Below, piece by piece: positions 45,501 to 55,295 of a DNA stretch of 64,000 nucleotides (positions are counted from its first letter, which is position 1; every line of letters starts with the position of its first letter). This DNA comes from Gambelia wislizenii (lineage: Eukaryota; Chordata; Lepidosauria; Squamata; Crotaphytidae). A program made the position numbers and the translations under genes. The DNA lies in the NCBI GenBank assembly GCA_030847615.1, contig JAUMIR010000004.1:225288501-225352500 (forward strand), in the 5' to 3' direction. Under the pieces are notes generated by a model. The model did not search any database. It worked only from the letters and a program-made list of their open reading frames with translations, and was not told where the DNA came from.

Positions 45501-46508
45501 TGAGTTACGTTAGAATTACAAAATTAAGTTATTAGTGAAGTCATTAGACAAATGAGAGACTGTGTTTGACAGCCAACAAATTTCACATTTCCCAGTTGGT
45601 TTTTAAGCATAGTTCTTTGGGGTTTTTTTGGAAAACTTTCTTGCTTTTTGTTAGTTCCTCAGGTCTGGTAAAAGATCATGTTTAAGTAACAAGATCCATA
45701 CCGCCACAATTCCAAATGGCTATATTTTCATAATTTATTTTATCTGTTACATAGATACCTCAGTTAACGAAGTGGATGTGATCCTAGGGATTACTTCTTT
45801 AACAGAATATTTAGTACCAGAGGCAGAAATAACAAATACTGTAACATAACAAGAAAGATTAGGGATAGGTTCCAACACCCCAAAAAAGAAAAGCAGTTCA
45901 ACATGTATCAGCAACATTTTTATCACAAACAATATGCACACATGAAATGAAATAAACACATCTGGTAAGCCTTGCATAAGTAAATAACATGTTGAGCATT
46001 CTAGAGACCACTTGAAAATTTCTTCCAAAATGTATCCAGGGATTACTTTTTCTTTCACTAGCCAGCCTTCACTTGCTTTTTCGTGGTTTTTTTCTGGGCT
46101 GTGAGGCCGTTTTCTGGAAGAGTTTATGATGTTTTGCCTGCATCTATTGCTTGTTTTGTGATTTTCATTTTATGGCCAAACTATGCTTTTTTTTTTTAAC
46201 ATGCTGGGAATAGCTGATAAGGCAGGACTATCTCTTCTTCCCTTCTTCTCTTTTCTCTCTGTTTTGCTGTTCATGCATACTCAGAAGGGATTGTGGAGTC
46301 AGTCGCTATTTACCTTTCCTGCTGCAATCAGGCACACTCTGCCAAGGTATGATTGGCTGGAGTAGAATCCTACTCTTTCCCAGCTCAAGTTTTGTTGCAC
46401 GGTTTACTACAGCCCAACACTCAGATTCTGCATTTAGCCCTACTTCACCCTATCCCAGTGTTGATGTTGCTAGAAAATTCAAGCTAGACAGAGAGCAAAG
46501 AGGGGGGG

Positions 46509-46549
<41 letters not shown>

Positions 46550-49500
46550 GAGCTGGACGGGTGTGAAAAGACTTTGTAAAAAGGAGCTTCTTTATCAGAG
46601 ATATGCCTGTATCTCCACTTTATCTATTATTTTTGTTAGCGTATCATAGTTAATTTGGAGGTGAAGAGATTTTAAACCAACAGGTAGTAAAGTCAACTTG
46701 GAAGGGGGTGTTCCTTTTTGCATCCAGGTGGCCCTCCTGTTCTGGTATCAGACATTACAGAGAGGCACCTCATCTGTCTCAGGAAACTGATTTTTTAAAG
46801 CTTTTAACCTTAAGATTTTGCTGGCATCCACATAGGAATCAGTACATTACAGATATGGGGAAGGGAAGGAGTTGAGATTGTAAGAGGGTGAGAAAAGGAA
46901 GGCAAGTAAAAACTTTTGTGGGCCTGGTGGAAAATGAGGTTTTCAAAAATCCATTTAGCTGTTTGTCTCTCTCACACACATTTAAGACAGGAATGAAGGA
47001 GGGGGAGAGTAAAATCACAAAAGGCATTTTTGGGCTTCATTTTGGTAAGGTTTTTAATTCAAACAGCAACTGAACATTAACGTAATTGTTCCTTTCTCCC
47101 CTCCTTTCTGTGTAACTGCAATTGAATTAGATTTTTCAGCTTATTAATGACTTAGATTTTTCAGCATTAACCCTTTTCTGCCATCTTACTATGGCCTTAC
47201 TATGTTTGATGACACTTACTTCCTGGAAAACATTCCATGGAATTATGCTGTCCAGTTGCAATCCAATTCACATTTACTTGGAAGTAAATCTAACAGTGAT
47301 CAATAGGCTTATTCTAGGTAAGTGTACATAGGATTGCAATATTTTGTATCCATACTAGGAATAAGCACACTTACCAACTGTAATGGAATTTATTTTTCCT
47401 TTTATCTGTAATGTAGATTTGTTGCACTTGAAAATATAAGCCACTTGCTTGAGTTCAGTGTCACCAATTAAAAGATCATTCTTATCTTCCTGGTATTCCT
47501 ATATTTAAAAAGAAAGTAACACACCATATTTGCAATGTTTTTCTGGTCACTACTATCTACTGCAGGATGGAGGAGGAGACCTCACAAAAATCAATAAAAA
47601 ATCTGACTTACAGTTACAACTTCCAAACTAGGTTTGTTTTTGTACTAAGTTACAAGTGCCATAGAAGTGCCTGAGAATTCAGACTGGCCTAAGGCTTGTA
47701 TGCAACAACAATTAGTGCCACCTTTACCCCTCAAGCTATATAAAAGCCAGCCAAATTATTTTGTCACCTGGTTTCTTTTGAACACCTTTCTCCTTCCCTA
47801 CCAGTGAAAACAAAATCATAATAGACCAAATAACTAAGTTGCTGCCTTTTCTGGGCATCTAAAATGTGCTGCCTGAGATAGCTGCTTTACTCTGCCTAAT
47901 GGAAGGACCAGCCCTGTGGAAAATGGACAGTGTATCATCCCAGGAATATACCATTACCAGTAATTAATGGGTATATTTTGGTTATATAAATTTTCCTTAA
48001 GATTTTGAAAATTTTAACAAGTAAAATACACGGCTAGCACGGAATGTGTTTCCTAGATTTGAAGATACCTCATTTTGCCGCAACAGGGGGATCCTAAACA
48101 AGAGGGAAATATGGAATGGGACTAAACTTTCTGAGGTTTCTACCTCCGACAAAGATAAAACTTCTCTTTCAGACTGTAATTGGCTACGTTTTATCTATGC
48201 AGCACCTGAAAGTATTTTCCAGATGTAACAGTACAGAGACTCTGCCTAACAAAGGAGCTCTGGCTTGCAAAGGGTCAGAGTCATGCTGGATACCAGGAAA
48301 TGTTGCCTTGCTGCTACAGAAGGAGTCAAATTTTACTGTCCTTTGTCTCAGCACACCACATGGCCAGTAAGTAGGAGTGGCATCTGCCTGCATGAGATCC
48401 CTCACCTGAACAACAACACAAGCAACATCTGAGACAACATGTAGGCCTGTGACTTCAACACCATCACTTTTTTTCTTTCTTTGTAAACATCTTTTGCCTG
48501 ATGAAGAAGCCAATAGAACTTCGAAACCTTGCATCATACATTTTTGCAGTTTGGTTGGCCAATAAAAGTATCACTTTTTTGTGGATTCTGGATTTTGTTT
48601 TGCTACGTGGCCAACATGGCTACCTCTGAATGTTTTCTACAGATAAATAGGTAACAATTCCCTTTCTCTTCTCTATTTTCTGGCCATTCTCTACTTTTCA
48701 ATCCACCTGCAACTATCCCTAATCTCCATTCTTATAGAAGCCAAAGCTACATTATGCAACAGTGGCACCAACTCAATCCTACAACTCTCTTCCTTATTTT
48801 ACTTGGAAATCCTTATGGTTAACCACTTAATTGCAGCTTGTTATACCATTTCATTTAAAAAACCCTTATTTTCTAGAATAACTCTGATCTCCATACTTTA
48901 TGAGGACACTCATTTACCTAGAATTAGTTACCCTGAATATGTAGGCTTTTTGTATTTTGGCTAATGTGCAAGTAGGACGAGGCTCCCACTGTCTGACAAC
49001 AGAGTGAGCTTTAAAAGAAGCCCAAAGTCACATTGGGAAGAATTCTCCCTTAGTGTACAATCTAAGCTAAAATCCCCAAAGCATTTCAGAAAGGTACACT
49101 TTCTGAGGGCCAGCAGGGTGTAGTGTTTTGAATATTGGACTAGGACTCTGGGAGACCAGGGTTTGAGAATCCCTGCTCAGCCACAAAAACCTACTGATGA
49201 CCTTGGGCAAGTCACCCTCTCTTGACTTAGGTGTGAGGCAATGGCAAATTTCCTCTGAATAAATCTTGCCATGAAAGGGTTTCCATAAGTCAGAGGTGAC
49301 TTGAAGGCACAACAATATTTCTTTATTGACATTGCAGCCATGTTCAGAGATGTGTGTCCTGAATAAATGTGGGGATATATTTGCATTATCTTTGAATGGC
49401 ATTTCATAGAATCATAGAATTGTAGAGTTGGAAAAGACCATAAGGGCCATCCAGTCCAACCCCCTGTCACGCAGGAAATCACGATCAAAGCATCCCTGAC

Positions 49501-52500
49501 AGATGGCCATCCAGCCTCTGTTTAAAGACCCCAAGGAAGGAGACCCCACCATGCTCCGAGGGAGTGTGTTCCACTGCCAAACAGCTCTTACTGTCAGAAA
49601 GTTCCTCCTAATGTTGAGGTGGAATCTCTGTTCCTGGAGCTTGCATCCATTGCTCCGTGTTCTAGCATTTACTCAAGGGTGGAAGAGTAGTACGCTGCTT
49701 GAATCCTGAGAATTTAAGGGCTGTTCATCTTTTTACACAGAAACATGTCAGTGTGCAGCTTCATAAAGTATATAACCACACCTACTGTAGAATCTATTTT
49801 TTCCCCAGCGAAGTGCTGCCAAAATGCTATTTTCCTGGTTACTTACAGGTGAGCAGAACTTACCACTCTCCATTTCTTTCCTTCAAGTTCTAACACAGGG
49901 CAGTGGGTCTGCTGAAGTGGCTTGGGAGTAATTGGACCTGGAGTATGGCTTTTTGTAGGAGATCGAATTGGGGACCCTTGAGCACGTAGATTGGGATTTT
50001 TATGGGTCTTCTGGTCATCAGAGACATGGCGAAGCCCTAGGAAAACCAAAAGCATAAAAAATATCAGCTTTCTGCACTTAAGCACATTAGCATGATCAGA
50101 CTATTTGGTACAATGCCTAAATTCCTGCTATATTGTGTTAAGTTAGCAGAAGTTCTTTTAAATACAACATTATGGCCCAAATCTTACAGGAACCCTGGTG
50201 GAATATAAAGCTCTGGGCTTGTCCTCTCCTTGGCAGCACAACTGTCAGTGGTGACTGGGAAGAGATAGGTGGACACCTGGTTGAATAACAGGGAAAAAAC
50301 AAGCGTATTTGCTGGACATCAAGGAGGACAAACATGCTCTACTTGCTCTGCTCTCCTGGCTGTACCTCTGTCGCTAGGCAATGCCCAGGTCCCACCTCCA
50401 GCCACTGGTCACGGTGGTGTACCACAATGCCATCAGATGGCAACTGTGCAATTGTGCATAATGAGGTCCTACATTTCTCCTTCCATAACACCTCTACAGC
50501 AATTACATAGGGCTTGTCTACACAGGCAAAAACCCCAAAATCGTACTCACCTTGTTTCCCATGCTATAGGAACACACAACATACAGCTGGTTTCACAGTG
50601 AAAGCGCTTCTTTTAGGCTGTAATGCAAGTTTTAAAAACTCACTTTTTACTCTACAGCTCTAGGAAAAGCCAGATTCTTTACATGTGTATCAGGATTGGG
50701 GTGGAATCAGGGGATGGGCTGGAGGACGAGACAGGTTTGTGGGTGGTTACCTAGCTCCAGCAAGCAAGGTGTGTGCCGCCATTTTGTTTTTATTTCAGTG
50801 GATGGATGTATACATCCAGATCTCCATACAAGTGAGCGCGCAGCTGAATGAGTCAGCACCCCACTGTACCAAAGTGAGTTCACCAGGAGGAAATACCTGG
50901 ATGGTTGTAACGATCTCATTTTGATGTGTGTGGCATTAACGGGGTCACTGAGGACCAGTAAACTGTAAGGCGAAGCAGGATCTTTTCATCAGTGTAGACA
51001 ACCCATAAACATTGGTTATGCCAGCATAAGGCGCAATACTGGATTCTAGCATCTGTAGAAAAGCTTTGTTTGATTTATTTCAAAGCTTTTAAGTTTGATT
51101 AAGACTTCAGAGTTGTACCTTTTATGAAAATGTAAAGAGCAGCCCTAAGTGAGGTTCCCAGATCAGCTGCCTGGCAAACCATGTTGCAAAGATTGTATCC
51201 CTCCAACCACAAAACCTTGTTTTTTCCTAACCATGTATGTTTCCCTTCTTCTAGGCACCCTGTCTGTATGATGTCCTCTGTCTGTATGATGTCCTCAGTC
51301 TCTTTGGCACTTTCTTCTTTTACCTATCACATTGTCTGGATTTTTAGCTCAAGAGCTGACCTTTTTTTATTTCATGTCTGTGCTAGAAACATATATATTC
51401 ATTTGCACAAAATGCTTGGATGTGCAAGAAATATATGTGTGCATCACTCTCGGGACAAATAAATGTGCAGATACTACAGCAGAGAAAGGACAAGCGGGGA
51501 AGGATCAGCAAGGAATGTGCAGAGGTAATCCAAGAGGGAAGACTTAACATTGAAATATAGTTTTCAGAATGCAAAAGAACTCCTTAGCACTAATGCTAAA
51601 TTGTTAAATAAACAATACAGGTCAACCACCACCCCCAGACTTACCGTGGATATGCAAAACCATGGATAACAGTAAGCCCTATTGAAATGAATTACTTCCA
51701 TGTCCTATAGGAGCGGCTTAGGGAGCTGGGCATGTTTAGTCTGGAGAAAAGAAGGTTGAGAGGTGACATGATAGCCATGTTTAAATATTTGAAGGGATGT
51801 CATACTGAGGATGGGGCAAGCTTGTTTTCTGCTGCTCCAGAGACTAGGACACAGAACAATGGGTTCAAACCATAGGAAAAGAGAGTCCACCTAAACATTA
51901 GGAAGAACTTCCTGACAGTAAGAGCTGTTTGGAAGTGGAATACAGTGCCTCGGAATGTGGTGGAGTCTCCTTCTTTGGAGGTTTTTAAACAGTGGCTGGA
52001 TGGCCATCTGTCAGGAATGATTTGATTGTGTATTTCTGAATGGCAGGGGTTGGACTGGATGGCCATTGTGGTCTCTTCCAACTCTATGATTCTATCATTC
52101 TAACTTCCGGTGGAAGCATACTACAGAAATGTGCTGGAAGGCCTAGAAGATGCCTAGAGAGGACATTATGATTTTGGATGTGGATAAGTGAAACTGTGGA
52201 TATTGGTCCTGTAGATGCAGGGATCGACCTGTAATTCATTACTCTTAAATGGCTGCAAGGATAACATTTATTTGTAAATTAATTCATTTATTAAAAAAAC
52301 ACCCCACCCTCACTGACTGGTCAAATTGTTAATTAAAAAAAAATCATTAAATGACCAGCAATTATCCCTATTATCCAACTAATTATTGAGATAAGTACAT
52401 TTATTTATAAGGGAAGGCATAAATCATAAGCTTTGTATTTTATTTGATTTATAGTTGATAACTGTTCATTGTTGTATTATTGTTAATGGTTCTTATACTG

Positions 52501-55264
52501 CTTATTGTCCCCATGTTGTATGGTCTTGGTAAAAAAACAAAAATGACCAGTAATGAATTAAAGAACAAGAAATATTGTCACTCAAGAAACAATATTCTTG
52601 GCATTTAATGATTAAAATAACAAATCTGAATGTCATTGAAAATGTTAATGAACAACGGATAAATGAAAAAAAATTAACAACTTATTTTACAGCTGTGGTC
52701 ATGGGAGTAACAGGACATGGGTTGCAGACCCTGGCAGAGAAATGGCTGTGACTGATTCGTTGCAGCAGCATAAGTAGTTGCTGCAAACTTGTGGGCCAGT
52801 GTGGTATTCCTCTTCTCAGTTGTGCTTTGATTTGCTAGGTGTGATTGTCTACAGAAACATGGGGATGTGTGAGGTGGTAGAAGTGGGGATGTGGCATCAA
52901 ATTAATAAATTAGGGGTGTAGTTCTATTCAGCATACTTAACTGAGAGCTTGTCTATATGAGACAAAAATGTGGATTGCTCTACATTAATGGCAATTCGCA
53001 GCAGCTGCTATTTGTCTAATAGTTGGACAACAACTAGAGTGTGTCTGGCAAAAAACTCTACTCTTATCTGACAAAACTCATCATAGGAAATTTCTTCATT
53101 CCTATAGAGAGGCAATATGTGCAGCGAGGAAATCTTTCTCTTCTGCATGTATTGCATCTGCAGAGTCTCACCTGGCAGAGCTGTTTAGGGTGGTGAGGGA
53201 ACTGGCACAGGTTTCACCTGTGCAGAACCCATTACTAAACCCAACAATGGCCTGCTGTGACACATTTAACAACTTCTTTGCAGATAAAATCTCTCAGATA
53301 AGAGTCAACTTAGATGCTGGGGTTGTAGCAGATTCAATTGACGAGATGTCCAGTAACTCTGTTGATGAGGTTATACTGGATCAGTTTCAATCTGTAAGTA
53401 CTGATGACATGGACAAACTCCTTGGTAGAGTGAGGAAGACTACCTGCCCTCTTGACCCTTGCCCTTTGTGGCTGGCCGTCCAGGGGGGTGATGCCTTTAG
53501 GATGTTCCTCAGGGACATCATCAATGCATCCCTTAGGGAAGGTCATGTTCCACCTTGCTTGAAGGAAGTGGCGGTTAAACTGCTCCTAAAAAGACCTTCC
53601 CTTGACCCCCTGGATATGAAGAACTATAGACCAGTCTCCTTATTACCGTTTTTGAGCAAGGTGATCGAGAGGGCGATTGCTCTTCAACTCCAAGCTGTCT
53701 TGGAAGAAACCGATGATCTAGATCCACTTCAAACTGGCTTTAGGACGGGATTTTGAGTTGAGACTGCCATGGTTGCCTTAGCTGATGACCTTTGCCTGAC
53801 AGGGGTAGTGTGACCTTGTTGGTGCTACTGGATCTCTCAGCAGCTTTTAACACAATAGATCATGACATCCTCTTAGATCACCTGAGAAGGTTAGGAATCA
53901 GAGGCACTGCGCTGCAGTGGTTCCGCTCCTTCCTCTCGGGTAGATTCCAGAGGGTGATGCTCGGGGACAGTCGCTCTGCAAGGAAAGAGCTTAATTGTGG
54001 CATCCCACAAGGCACCATCCTATCCCCAATGCTATTCAACATATACATGAAGCCGTTGGGAGAGATCATCCGGAGGCATGGGGCTGGGTGTTACCAATAC
54101 ACTGATGACACCCAGATATACTTCTCCATGTCTTGGTCTTCAGCTCTAACTTCAAATGGTGTCTTTTCTCTTAATGATTGACTTAGGGCAGTAATGGACT
54201 GGATGAGGGAAAACAAATTGAAGCTAAATCCAGACAAAACGGAGGTACTCACGGTAGCAGCCCCGAACCCAGGTATCAGGATACAACCTCCAGTCCTGGA
54301 TGGGGTCATGCTCTCCTCCAAGGACTGTGTTCGCAGTCTTGGGGTACTCCTAGACCCGTCGCCCCAGATGACGAATCAGGTAAATACAACTGTCAGGAGT
54401 GCCTGTTATCAGCTTCGGCTGATACACCAACTGCGCCCTTTCTTGGAAGTCGGGGACCTTGAGACCGTGGTACATGCTCTGGTAAGCTCGCGTCTTGATT
54501 TCTGTAATGCACTCTACATGGGGTTACCCTTGTGCTTGGTCCGGAAACTTCAACTAGTACAGAATATGGCAGTCAGACTGGTCTCGGGTACATCTAGAAG
54601 AGACCATATAATACCGATCTTAAGATCACTTCACTGGCTGCCCATCAGTTTCCGGGCCCGTACAAGGTGTTGGTTATCACTTTTAAAGCCCTAAATGGCT
54701 TGGGTCCAACCTATCTTTGGGACCCCCTCCTTCCATATAATCCTTCCCGTGCACTCAGGTCCTCTGGGAGGAATTTGCTACAACCTTTAAAAATTATGTT
54801 ATGACCACATAAAGGTCCTTTTAATCAGGTAGTGTTTAAGATTTTCCCAGACAAATGACAGGAAAAAAGGCACAGAGAGACCAAATTTGGTTTTCAGTCA
54901 CTATGCATCTAGGCTTTCTACAACCTCCCAGAGGACCTTTTCAGCTATTGCTCCCAGATTATAGAATGGCCTGCCGGATGAGATCCATCATATTCCCACC
55001 CTAAATAGCTTTTTTAAAGCTCTTAAGACAGATCTCTTCCAGCAGGCCTTACCTGAATAGATACCTGGCCATCAGAAAAGATAATCTAATGTGTCCCAAT
55101 TTTGTTACAGTCACAGCCTATTTCTTAATATTTTTAAGTATGTTTTAATTTCTTAATTATCTAATTGTATTTTAAGGGGTGGGTGGGATGGAGGGTTTTG
55201 GTTGTATATTTTATATGTTGCAAGCTGCCCTGATTGCATTTCGTAGAGGGGCAGGATGTAAATA

Positions 55265-55295
<31 letters not shown>

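Larger units (their letters stand above)
47499..49863. other. CAP2 intron with Penelope-like tail, SINE and CR1
   Basis: Listed separately are a Penelope-like 3' part (48380-48640), a SINE (49110-49315) and a CR1 fragment (49405-49690). The remainder has no recognised element. Confidence 0.5.

Noticed and set aside
12914..49315. tRNA-like B boxes as functional tRNA genes
   Set aside because: Each lies in the head of a multi-copy SINE with a long non-tRNA body and no complete cloverleaf.
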